Origin: Armatimonadota bacterium
GTDB lineage: Bacteria > Sysuimicrobiota > Sysuimicrobiia > Sysuimicrobiales > JACQTN01
Length of the DNA: 9,350 bases
Direction of reading: 5' to 3'
Assembly: GCA_016210785.1 (NCBI GenBank)
Contig: JACQTN010000124.1
Span: forward strand, 1 to 9,350
The position numbers and the translations under genes were made by a program. The notes under the pieces are model-generated. The model was not told where the DNA came from, did not search any database, and saw only the letters and a list, made by a program, of their open reading frames with translations. Shown piece after piece: positions 1 through 5,334 of the stretch. The number at the start of each line of letters is the position of its first letter. The first letter of the stretch is position 1.

Positions 1-132
1 CCCATCTTTATGGGCTACGAACGCGTCTCGGAAATCCACGCCTCGTTCTTGCGCAGGGCCGGCTTCGCCGAGCCCGAGCATCACTGGTACGTCGGTACCC
101 GCACCATCGCGGGTGCGCCGCGGCGTTGGTAA
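1..132 (+). CDS. C-terminal fragment of a probable SAM-dependent methyltransferase (5' end outside window)
   Basis: The first reading frame is open from the window edge to a TAA at 130-132 and gives 43 residues. The fragment has the look of the last strand-helix-strand of a class I methyltransferase: a helix ending FLRRAGF, followed by a short strand with a T-I-A-G ending. This terminal pattern (L-x-x-A-G-F near the end) is common in UbiE-like enzymes, but the SAM-binding motifs lie outside the window, so the family is an inference and the substrate cannot be read. The gene converges on the KDG kinase gene, with 181 bp between them. The assignment as coding is fairly good because the composition is protein-like and the frame stops cleanly before a non-coding, repeat-bearing gap. 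The functional call is weak. Confidence 0.5.
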   Translation, partial: PIFMGYERVSEIHASFLRRAGFAEPEHHWYVGTRTIAGAPRRW

Positions 133-241
133 GCGCGGTAGAACAGGACCGCCTTGCACTGAGTCGAACGTGCCGTTCGTGGGCGCCGTGAGTCCGGCGA
201 GCGCGGTAGCATGGCGCACGGCGCACAATGTCGAACGTGCC
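132..241. repeat. Imperfect direct repeat of 42-43 bp, two copies
   Basis: Two copies (132-174 and 200-241) each begin with AGCGCGGTAG and end with GTCGAACGTGCC. The middles diverge, with GCAC also shared before the ending. A 25-bp spacer (175-199) separates them. The first copy starts on the last base of the upstream gene's TAA. Within copy 1 and the following bases, CGAAC and GTTCG (165-169 and 175-179) can form a 5-bp stem. No protein frame explains the repetition. It could be a decayed tandem duplication or a binding-site pair. Confidence 0.5.
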
Positions 242-272
242 AAGGGCCTCCCCCGGTCGGAAACTTGGTGAA

Positions 273-302
273 GGATGAAGTGGCGCAAAGCCAACTTCAT
301 CC
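273..302. terminator. Stem-loop between convergent genes, candidate bidirectional terminator
   Basis: GGATGAAGT (273-281) pairs perfectly with ACTTCATCC (294-302). GGC (282-284) pairs with GCC (290-292), leaving a single bulged A (293) and the loop GCAAA. It lies just past the kdgK stop (314-316) on the minus strand and downstream of the plus-strand gene ending at 132. Neither side has a clean T-run; the minus-strand exit reads TTCACCAAGTTT. The structure is certain from sequence, the terminator role is inferred from position. Confidence 0.55.
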
Positions 303-313
303 AACCTTACAGG

Positions 314-1294
314 CTAGCGCCTGATGTCGCCCGGCGGTCCGCCCAGCGCGCGCCGCAGATCCTCGTGCGTCGCCCAGAGGAAGTCCCCGTGGTAGGTCTG
401 CTTGAAGGCGGCCAGGGCCGTGCCGTACGCCAGCGCGCGATCGATGTCGCCCTCCAGATATCCGAAGAGGAAGCCCGCCGCGAACGCATCGCCGCGCCCC
501 ACCGGATCGACCACCTGGCCGCCGAGCGCGGGATGCGTCCGCACCTGGCCGTCAGACGCCACCGCGCCCTTTGCCCCCAGCGTCAGCGCCACCACCGCGC
601 ACCCGTAGCGACTGCGTGCCGCCTCCACCATCTGCTCCGGGTCACCCGCGAGCCCCAGGACCTGCCGCGCATCCTCCTCCGCGCACTGCAGGACGTCCAC
701 TTCAGGCAGCACCGCGTCCAGCGCCCGGCGCGCCTCCTCAGGGCTCCACAGGCGCGCCCGGTAGTTCACGTCCAGGGCCACCTGCCCGCCGGCCTGCTTC
801 ACCTCCTCCACGGCGCGCGCCACCAGGCGCCGGCAGGGTTCGCCCAGCGCCAGCGTGATCCCCGTGGTATGCAGCAGCGCCGCGCGACGCACGTAGCCCC
901 AATCCACTTCCTCCGCGGCGATCTGCGTGATGGCGCTCCCCCTGCGGTCGTAGATGATGTAGCTCTCGCGCGGCGGCACGGCCAGCTCCACGAAGTAGAC
1001 GCCGACCCGCCCCTCGGGCGTCCACACCACGCGGGAGACGTCCACGCCGTGCCGGCGCAACTCGCCCGCGATCTTCCGGCCCAGGGCGTTGTCCACCAGC
1101 CGCGAGACCCACCCCACGCGCACTCCCAGCCGCGCCAGTGCCACGGCCACATTGGCTTCCGCGCCGGCCGCGTAGACAGCCAGCCGCTCCGCCTGCTCCA
1201 GGGGGCGGCCGCCTTCCGGCGACAGGCGCAGCATCGCCTCGCCGAGCGTGACCACCTCCGGCGCGTCCTGCGCGCCAGGCATCCGTTCAACCAC
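314..1294 (-). CDS. kdgK: 2-keto-3-deoxygluconate kinase (PfkB/ribokinase family)
   Basis: The predicted 326-residue enzyme phosphorylates 2-keto-3-deoxygluconate with ATP to KDPG, in the cytoplasm, feeding an Entner-Doudoroff-type or uronate/pectin route. PfkB features are in order: the N-terminal glycine-rich substrate loop AGAEANVAVALARLG (about 43-57), the KDG-kinase-like Y-D-R-R-G-S-A segment (115-121), D-V-N-Y-R-A-R-L-W (175-183) and the ATP-site/catalytic motif D-P-V-G-R-G-D (263-269) with the presumed base Asp269. The DVNYR...LWSPEEAR stretch closely resembles thermophile KDG kinases. The start is GTG at 1294, supported by GGAGGTGA (1301-1308) six bases upstream. The gene lies 20 bp downstream of the MFS gene, so it is almost surely cotranscribed. 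A fructokinase-like or other sugar kinase of the family is the main alternative. No KDPG aldolase is in the window. Confidence 0.88.
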   Translation of the reverse strand: MVERMPGAQDAPEVVTLGEAMLRLSPEGGRPLEQAERLAVYAAGAEANVAVALARLGVRVGWVSRLVDNALGRKIAGELRRHGVDVSRVVWTPEGRVGVYFVELAVPPRESYIIYDRRGSAITQIAAEEVDWGYVRRAALLHTTGITLALGEPCRRLVARAVEEVKQAGGQVALDVNYRARLWSPEEARRALDAVLPEVDVLQCAEEDARQVLGLAGDPEQMVEAARSRYGCAVVALTLGAKGAVASDGQVRTHPALGGQVVDPVGRGDAFAAGFLFGYLEGDIDRALAYGTALAAFKQTYHGDFLWATHEDLRRALGGPPGDIRR

Positions 1295-1300
1295 CGGCGC

Positions 1301-1308
1301 TCACCTCC
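1301..1308 (-). promoter_or_regulatory. Ribosome binding site of kdgK
   Basis: GGAGGTGA sits six bases before the GTG at 1294. It decides for this GTG over the ATG four codons later. It lies in the 20-bp gap after the MFS stop codon. Confidence 0.8.
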
Positions 1309-1314
1309 ATCGGG

Positions 1315-2604
1315 TCACTCGGGGAGCAGCTCCGCCTTTGCCGCCGTCCCGCCCGGGCTCCCGCGTGCCGCCAGCACCAGCAGCACGTTGGCGACCATCA
1401 GACACGCGATGCTGGCCAGGAACGTCCCCCGGTACGTGCGCGTCAGGTCGAACACCACCCCGGCCAGCCAGGGACCCAGCGCGCTGCCGAGCCCGTGTCC
1501 CAGCCCCAGGATACCCCAGATCGTGCCGAAGCGCGGTCCCCTGAAGCTCTCCGCGGCCAGGGAGGCGAAGATGGGCGCGCGCGCGCCAAACGTCAGGCCA
1601 TAGGTCCCCGCGTACAGGTAGACAAGCCACTGCTGCGACGTGTCTTGGATCATGGCCAGCGCGGCAAGCCCGCTGGCGCTGAGGATCAGGCTCAGGGTGG
1701 CGGTCACCACGTACCCGATGCGATCCGCGGCAAATCCGGAGGCGAAGCGTCCCACCGCGCTCGCCACACCGATGCCGGCGACCACCGAAGACGCGAAGAC
1801 CCGGCTGTATCCCGCGTCGACCAGGTGAGCCACCTGGTGACCGGCCGCGGTGTACATGCCTACGGCGATCATCAGCATCGCCAGGAAGTAATACCAGAAG
1901 GTGGGCACGGAGAGCGCCGACCGCAGGGTCGGCATGTCGGGAGGCTCGGCCCGAACGTGCGGCGCCGGTGCGCGGTTGTCTGGCTGCAGTCCCAGGTCCT
2001 GCGGGCGATCGCGCAGGAGCAGCAGGTTCAACAGCAGCCCGAGACCTCCCGTGACGAGGCCGAGGATCAACAGCGCGCTGCGCCAGCCGAAGAGATCGAT
2101 GAACCGCTGGGCCAGCGGCGCCACGATCAGCACGCCCATGCCCATGCCCGAGAAGGCCAGGCCGGTCATGGTGCCGCGGGTGCGAAAGAACCAGCGCGTC
2201 ACCACGGCGCCCTGCACGATCCAGCCCGTGCCGGTGATGCCCATCGCCGTGAGGACGCCGTAGGTGAGGTAGAGCCACCCCAGGGAGGGCGCACGCGAGC
2301 TCAGAAAGGTCCCCAGGATGATGCAGGCCATACTACCCACCACCAGCCGGCGGGCGCCGATGTGGTCGAGGAGATAGCCGGCCAGCGGGGCGCTCAGGCC
2401 GCTGAGCAGCATGCTGACCGAGAAGATGCCCGCGGTGGCGCCCCGGCCGTACCCGAACTCCCCCAGGATGGCCACGAAGAAGATGGAAAAGGAGAGCGCG
2501 ATCCCCTGTCCCACTCCCTGGCTGAAGAAGGCCAGGGCCAGGACCACGTACCCGTAATAGACGCGGCGGGAAAGACTGCCGACCAGCCGGTCCGCCGTGT
2601 TCAT
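1315..2604 (-). CDS. MFS transporter, oxalate/formate antiporter or monocarboxylate transporter-like
   Basis: The 429-residue membrane protein shows the alternating hydrophobic segments of a 12-helix major facilitator. It has a long polar loop in the middle (around residues 200-230, with RDRPQDLGLQPDN after helix 6). The N-terminal pattern (Y-Y-G-Y-V-V-L-A-L-A-F-F) and the R-D-R-P-x-D-L-G-L loop are typical of the OFA/MCT-like branch, which moves small carboxylates. Because KDG kinase follows by 20 bp in the same direction, a sugar acid such as 2-keto-3-deoxygluconate or a related carboxylate is a reasonable substrate guess, but this is inference. The ATG at 2604 has no recognisable Shine-Dalgarno sequence. 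It overlaps the stop of a 29-codon upstream ORF (ATGA), so its translation is probably coupled to that ORF. Codon use matches its neighbours. Confidence 0.85.
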   Translation of the reverse strand: MNTADRLVGSLSRRVYYGYVVLALAFFSQGVGQGIALSFSIFFVAILGEFGYGRGATAGIFSVSMLLSGLSAPLAGYLLDHIGARRLVVGSMACIILGTFLSSRAPSLGWLYLTYGVLTAMGITGTGWIVQGAVVTRWFFRTRGTMTGLAFSGMGMGVLIVAPLAQRFIDLFGWRSALLILGLVTGGLGLLLNLLLLRDRPQDLGLQPDNRAPAPHVRAEPPDMPTLRSALSVPTFWYYFLAMLMIAVGMYTAAGHQVAHLVDAGYSRVFASSVVAGIGVASAVGRFASGFAADRIGYVVTATLSLILSASGLAALAMIQDTSQQWLVYLYAGTYGLTFGARAPIFASLAAESFRGPRFGTIWGILGLGHGLGSALGPWLAGVVFDLTRTYRGTFLASIACLMVANVLLVLAARGSPGGTAAKAELLPE

Positions 2605-2690
2605 CGCCGGGGAACGCGTGCGAGATGCGCTCCCGGGCCGGGGGCAAAGGCGATCTCGGTGGCGCCGGGGAGCAGCGGGACGATGCGCAT
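2601..2690 (-). pseudogene. 29-aa ORF: relic N-terminus of a BtuF-like cobalamin-binding protein, coupled to the MFS gene
   Basis: An ATG at 2690, preceded by GGAGGA (2695-2700), opens a 29-codon frame beginning MRIVPLLPGATEIAFAPG and ending in TGA at 2601-2603. The TGA overlaps the MFS start codon (ATGA). The beginning matches the well-known start of bacterial periplasmic-binding-like cobalamin/iron-siderophore proteins (MRIVSLLPSATEI-x-x-A-L-G-L-G). Two leucines of that pattern are replaced by prolines, and the protein stops where the family would continue for some 250 residues. It is therefore best read as the truncated start of a lost btuF-like gene. It keeps a good ribosome binding site and now acts, at least formally, as a leader ORF for the MFS gene. 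Whether the peptide itself does anything is unknown. Chance resemblance is possible but unlikely given the 12-residue match at the exact start codon. Confidence 0.6.
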
Positions 2691-2694
2691 GGGG

Positions 2695-2700
2695 TCCTCC
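2695..2700 (-). promoter_or_regulatory. Ribosome binding site of the 29-aa leader ORF
   Basis: GGAGGA lies four bases before the ATG at 2690. It is the only strong Shine-Dalgarno sequence at the head of the MFS/kdgK operon. The MFS start itself has none. Confidence 0.65.
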
Positions 2701-2768
2701 GATCCAACCGCCCTGTCACTTTCGTGTCGGCGGCGTGCCTTCCTTCCCCCGCGTCACGTCCGTGTCAC

Positions 2769-2787
2769 GGCGAAGGTCTCCTGCGAT
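2769..2787 (-). promoter_or_regulatory. B12-box-like motif, possible 3' remnant of a cobalamin riboswitch
   Basis: On the minus strand the sequence reads ATCGCAGGAGACCTTCGCC. The core CAGGAGACCT equals the conserved B12 box of cobalamin riboswitches (consensus AGCCAGGAGACCTGCC), with two extra bases before the closing GCC. It lies 78 bases before the start of the BtuF-like 29-aa ORF, the position expected for a riboswitch. However, the 5' part of the aptamer (GGGAA, GCCACTG and GGGAAGGC elements in order) is not visible; that stretch is occupied by the divergent methyltransferase gene. So at most a truncated, probably non-functional element remains. Confidence 0.3.
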
Positions 2788-2814
2788 CGGGTGCGTTATT
2801 ATGGGAGAAAGATG

Positions 2815-3645
2815 ATGCCGGCCCCGGACCGCATCGAAGCCATAGAGCTGATGGACCTCCGCGACCACTCCCTGGAGGAGATGGAGGGGTGCCTGCGCGA
2901 GCTGGAGTGGGTCAACCGGTACCTGGGCGGCCACCGGCTCGTGCTGGCCCACCTGCGCCGGCTGCTGGCACGCGCCCCGGGCGGCCAGACCGTGCGCATC
3001 CTGGACGTGGCCACCGGCGGCGCGGACGTCCCCCGGCTCATCGTGGCGTGGGCCCGGCGCCGCGGGATCCGCGTGCACGTCACCGGCGTGGACATCAGCC
3101 CGCCCGTGGTGGCGGTGGCGCACCGGTGGACGCGGGACATCCCCGAGATCGCCGTGCTGCGGGCGGACGCGTTCGCGCTTCCCTTTGCCGACCGCGCCTT
3201 CGACGTCTGCCACCTCGGGCTGACCCTCCACCACTTCTCGTGGGAGGACAGCCTTCGCATCCTCCACGTCCTGCACCGGCTGAGCCGCACCGGGTTCATC
3301 GTCAACGATCTGCGCCGCTGCTGGAGCGCGTATGCGGGCAGCCTGGCCCTGGCCCGCACCGTCTTCCGCAACCGCCTCACCCGCAACGACGGTCCCATCT
3401 CGATCATGCGCAGCTACACGCTGGATGAGGCGCGCGCGCTGGCGGCGGACGCCGGCATCCCCGGGCTGCGCGTCCATGCCCACCCGCTGTTCCGCATGGC
3501 GCTGGTGCGGGGTCCGGCCCCGGTCGATGGGGATGGGACGCGTACGGAGGCAAGCGGGGGAGGCCGGCATTCGCCACAGAGAAGGCCGGACGCTCATGAC
3601 GGTAGAGGCGACGCGGCCGTGACGATGGAGGAGTGGCGATCGTGA
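2815..3645 (+). CDS. Class I SAM-dependent methyltransferase of a biosynthetic operon
   Basis: A 276-residue methyltransferase. Motif I is I-L-D-V-A-T-G-G-A-D-V-P (62-73), an acidic residue ends strand 2 (V-T-G-V-D, Asp93), then R-A-D-A (116-119) and the post-motif L-P-F-A-D-R-A-F-D. The N-terminal helix pattern V-N-R-Y-L-G-G-H-R (33-41) is typical of methyltransferases paired with FAD oxidoreductases in small polyketide (often type III PKS) clusters; that association is from memory. It probably O- or C-methylates the operon's product. Of two adjacent ATGs (2812, 2815), the second has the better spacing (7 nt) to GGGAG at 2803-2807. Residues 234-276 are a polar, low-complexity tail beyond the usual family end. 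The stop overlaps the next gene's start (GTGA), so the two are translationally coupled. Confidence 0.82.
   Translation: MPAPDRIEAIELMDLRDHSLEEMEGCLRELEWVNRYLGGHRLVLAHLRRLLARAPGGQTVRILDVATGGADVPRLIVAWARRRGIRVHVTGVDISPPVVAVAHRWTRDIPEIAVLRADAFALPFADRAFDVCHLGLTLHHFSWEDSLRILHVLHRLSRTGFIVNDLRRCWSAYAGSLALARTVFRNRLTRNDGPISIMRSYTLDEARALAADAGIPGLRVHAHPLFRMALVRGPAPVDGDGTRTEASGGGRHSPQRRPDAHDGRGDAAVTMEEWRS
3627..3633 (+). promoter_or_regulatory. Ribosome binding site of the FAD oxidoreductase gene
   Basis: GGAGGAG lies eight bases before the GTG at 3642. It overlaps an earlier in-frame GTG (3633-3635), which rules that codon out as the start. The site is inside the 3' end of the methyltransferase gene. 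Confidence 0.75.
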
Positions 3646-4832
3646 TCGCGGACGTCCTGGTCATCGGCGCGGGTCCCGCGGGGAGCGCGACCGCACTCGA
3701 CCTGGCCAGGCGCGGCGTGGGGGTGGTGCTGGTGGACCGCGCACGCTTCCCGCGCCCCAAGCCGTGCGGAGACTATCTCAATCCGCGGGCTGCCGCCGCC
3801 CTGCAGCGGCTGGGCCTGCACGACACGCTGCGAACCTGCGGGGGGCGCGTGCTGCGCGGCCTGCACATCGTGACGCCGAAAGGCCGGTCCGCGGAGGTGT
3901 CCTTCCCAGGCACGCCGGGCATGGCGATCGAGCGCGCGCACCTGGACGCGCTGCTGGTGCGGGCGGCCGCGGGGGCGGGAGCGATCCTGCTGGAGGAGCA
4001 CGTGGTCGGCGCCGTGGAGCGGGAAGGATCTGGATGGACCGTACGCGCCGCGTGGCGCGGGCGCGGCGTGACGCTGCGGGCTGACATCCTGGTGGGCGCG
4101 GACGGGTTCCATGGGCGATGCGCGCACTGGCTCGGGTTGGCGGGTCGGTCGGCACCCACGCACGTTTCACCACGGTTTTCCATCGGCGGCTACTTTGAGG
4201 GCGTCGACGGCGCCGGAGATCTGGAAGAGATGCACCTGGGCGACGGCGTCTACTGCGGTGTCTCTCCGCTCGATGGCGCCGCCAACATCACGATGGCGCT
4301 TCCCGCGGCGGCGCTGCGGGCGCAGGGACCGGACCGCGCGTTCTGGACCGGCGTGCGGCGGCTCCCCGGCCTGGCGCCCCGCCTGGAACGGGCCCGCGTC
4401 CCGGGTGCGCTGCGGGCCACCGGTCCGCTGCGGCCGTACCGCCGCATGCCGGCAGCCCCGCGCGCGGCCCTGGTGGGCGACGCCGCGGGGTTTCTCGAGC
4501 CGCTGACCGGCCAGGGCGTGTCGCTGGCGCTGCTGAGCGCGGCACGGGCCGCGGAGGCGATCGCGGCGAGCCTGGGGCGCGGGACGCCGGACGACCTGAG
4601 CGCCTATGCCCGGTGGCGCATCTCGCTGGCCGCCGCGCACGCCGGGGCGTCCGCGGTGCGCGCGCTGGCCCTGCACGGGGCAGCCCGCGGCATTCTGGTC
4701 CCGATGCTGGGCGGGTCGCGGCCGCTGGCGACGGCGCTGCTGGGTCTGATCGGCGGTATTGATGGCGAAGACTCGGGGAAACCGGGACCCCGCGTCCCGC
4801 ACACCTCGCACGCTGGAGCCCCCCGATGCTGA
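3642..4832 (+). CDS. FAD-dependent oxidoreductase, geranylgeranyl reductase/aromatic hydroxylase-like
   Basis: A 396-residue flavoprotein of the group that includes geranylgeranyl reductases and PHBH-fold monooxygenases. Visible: the N-terminal Rossmann motif V-I-G-A-G-P-A-G-S (7-15), strand-2 acid Asp32 in L-V-D-R, the reductase-type K-P-C-G-D (40-44), the D-G motif in L-V-G-A-D-G (150-155) and the second FAD motif V-G-D-A-A-G-F-L-E-P-L-T-G-Q-G starting near 278. K-P-C-G-D with F-P-R before it favours the geranylgeranyl-reductase-like branch (double-bond reduction). Hydroxylation of an aromatic intermediate is the alternative. The GTG start at 3642 overlaps the methyltransferase stop by 4 bp. 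The 3' end overlaps the SRPBCC start by 7 bp, and the last 25 or so residues are disordered-looking because that stretch carries the next gene's ribosome binding site. Confidence 0.85.
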   Translation: MIADVLVIGAGPAGSATALDLARRGVGVVLVDRARFPRPKPCGDYLNPRAAAALQRLGLHDTLRTCGGRVLRGLHIVTPKGRSAEVSFPGTPGMAIERAHLDALLVRAAAGAGAILLEEHVVGAVEREGSGWTVRAAWRGRGVTLRADILVGADGFHGRCAHWLGLAGRSAPTHVSPRFSIGGYFEGVDGAGDLEEMHLGDGVYCGVSPLDGAANITMALPAAALRAQGPDRAFWTGVRRLPGLAPRLERARVPGALRATGPLRPYRRMPAAPRAALVGDAAGFLEPLTGQGVSLALLSAARAAEAIAASLGRGTPDDLSAYARWRISLAAAHAGASAVRALALHGAARGILVPMLGGSRPLATALLGLIGGIDGEDSGKPGPRVPHTSHAGAPRC

Positions 4833-5302
4833 CCCGCAACGCCATCACGATCCGCGCGCCGGCCGGCCGCATCTTCCAGCTCGCGGCCGAGGTGGAACGC
4901 TGGCCGGAACTGCTTCCCCACTACCGGTGGGTGCGCGTGCTGGCGCGGGACGGAAACCGCAAGACGGTCGAGATGGCAGCGCACCGGGACGGCTTCCCCG
5001 TGAAGTGGCGGGCGGTCCAGGAGGTGCGGCCCGCCGACGGCGTCATCCGGTTTGCCCATGTCCGGGGTGTGACGAAGGGCATGCAGGTGGAGTGGCGTCT
5101 GCAGCCGCGCGCCGGCGGCGAGATCGAGGTCTCCATCACGCACGAACTGGCGTGGCCGCGCCCGCTGCGGTGGTTCGCAGACATCGTGATCGGCGAGATG
5201 TTCGTGCGGAACATCGCGGGCAAGACCCTGCGACGGATCAAGGAGCTGGCCGAGGCCACGGCGGAGGACCCCCTCTCTCGGCCGGGGAGAGGGCTGGAGT
5301 GA
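4826..5302 (+). CDS. SRPBCC-fold (START/polyketide cyclase/Coq10-like) protein
   Basis: A 158-residue single-domain protein with the SRPBCC pattern: N-terminal strand (N-A-I-T-I-R-A-P), helix with F-Q-L-A-A-E-V-E-R-W-P-E-L-L-P-H-Y (about 15-31), several amphipathic strands, and a long C-terminal helix from W-F-A-D-I-V-I-G-E-M-F through R-R-I-K-E-L-A-E-A. The A-E-V-E-R-W-P-E-L-L-P-H-Y helix is characteristic of Coq10/polyketide-cyclase relatives, which hold hydrophobic or polyketide intermediates and sometimes catalyse cyclisation/aromatisation. In this operon a cyclase/aromatase or lipid-binding helper role is likely but unproven. The ATG at 4826 follows GGAG (4815-4818) by 7 nt. The last ten residues (149-158) and the stop lie inside a REP-like palindrome, so the natural C-terminus was probably replaced by the repeat. 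Confidence 0.8.
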   Translation: MLTRNAITIRAPAGRIFQLAAEVERWPELLPHYRWVRVLARDGNRKTVEMAAHRDGFPVKWRAVQEVRPADGVIRFAHVRGVTKGMQVEWRLQPRAGGEIEVSITHELAWPRPLRWFADIVIGEMFVRNIAGKTLRRIKELAEATAEDPLSRPGRGLE

Positions 5303-5310
5303 GAGGGGAG
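5269..5310. repeat. REP-like palindromic repeat, copy 1 (contains the SRPBCC stop codon)
   Basis: CCCTCTC (5271-5277) pairs with GAGAGGG (5287-5293), extendable by a T-G wobble and a C-G pair. It is followed by a G-rich arm ending GTGAGAGGGGAG. The second copy at 8946-8983 has the same orientation and the same arm design. CCCTCTCC...GGAGAGGG...GTGAGGGG elements are widespread dispersed repeats in GC-rich bacteria. The hairpin stands between SRPBCC and ketosynthase cistrons and may influence mRNA stability or downstream expression. Confidence 0.75.
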
Positions 5311-5321
5311 ACGCAGATGGC

Positions 5322-5328
5322 AGGAGGA
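5322..5328 (+). promoter_or_regulatory. Ribosome binding site of the ketosynthase gene
   Basis: AGGAGGA lies six bases before the ATG at 5335. This selects that ATG over the in-frame ATG at 5317, which would precede the site. Confidence 0.8.
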
Positions 5329-5334
5329 CCCCTC

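Larger units (their letters stand above)
2691..2814. promoter_or_regulatory. Divergent intergenic regulatory region
   Basis: This 124-bp gap separates the minus-strand MFS/kdgK operon from the plus-strand biosynthetic operon and must hold both promoters. No convincing -35/-10 pair was found. GTCAC occurs three times (2715-2719, 2753-2757, 2764-2768), the last two 11 bp apart. CACG-TC-CGTG (2755-2764) and CGTG-T-CACG (2761-2769) form overlapping small palindromes that could be an operator. GGGAG (2803-2807) is the ribosome binding site of the methyltransferase gene. On the minus strand a B12-box-like motif lies at 2769-2787 (separate entry). Confidence 0.5.

Noticed and set aside
8..304. 98-codon minus-strand frame at the left edge
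   Set aside because: Arg/Ala-rich composition, crosses the repeat-bearing gap and opposes the plus-strand fragment; no support as a gene.
275..1603. 442-codon open frame on the plus strand opposite kdgK and the MFS gene
   Set aside because: The composition is His/Arg/Pro/Ala-rich and shows no motif. The minus strand carries recognisable KDG kinase and MFS proteins.
2797..2802. TATTAT as a -10 element for the plus-strand operon
   Set aside because: No -35-like hexamer lies 16-18 bp upstream, and the predicted transcript would begin inside or after the ribosome binding site.
2798..2803. CATAAT on the minus strand as a -10 for the MFS/kdgK operon
   Set aside because: No -35-like sequence is found at the right distance, which falls in GC-rich methyltransferase coding sequence.
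1495..2811. Long upstream extension of the methyltransferase frame
   Set aside because: It is antisense to the MFS gene and has no family similarity. A ribosome binding site at 2803-2807 and the family N-terminus place the start at 2815.
2691..3000. Complete cobalamin riboswitch on the minus strand
   Set aside because: Only the B12-box-like core is visible. The GCCACTG and ordered GGGAA elements that should precede it are absent, and the region is coding for the methyltransferase.
3633..3635. GTG start for the FAD oxidoreductase
   Set aside because: It overlaps the GGAGGAG ribosome binding site. The GTG at 3642 has proper spacing and the typical GTGA coupling overlap.
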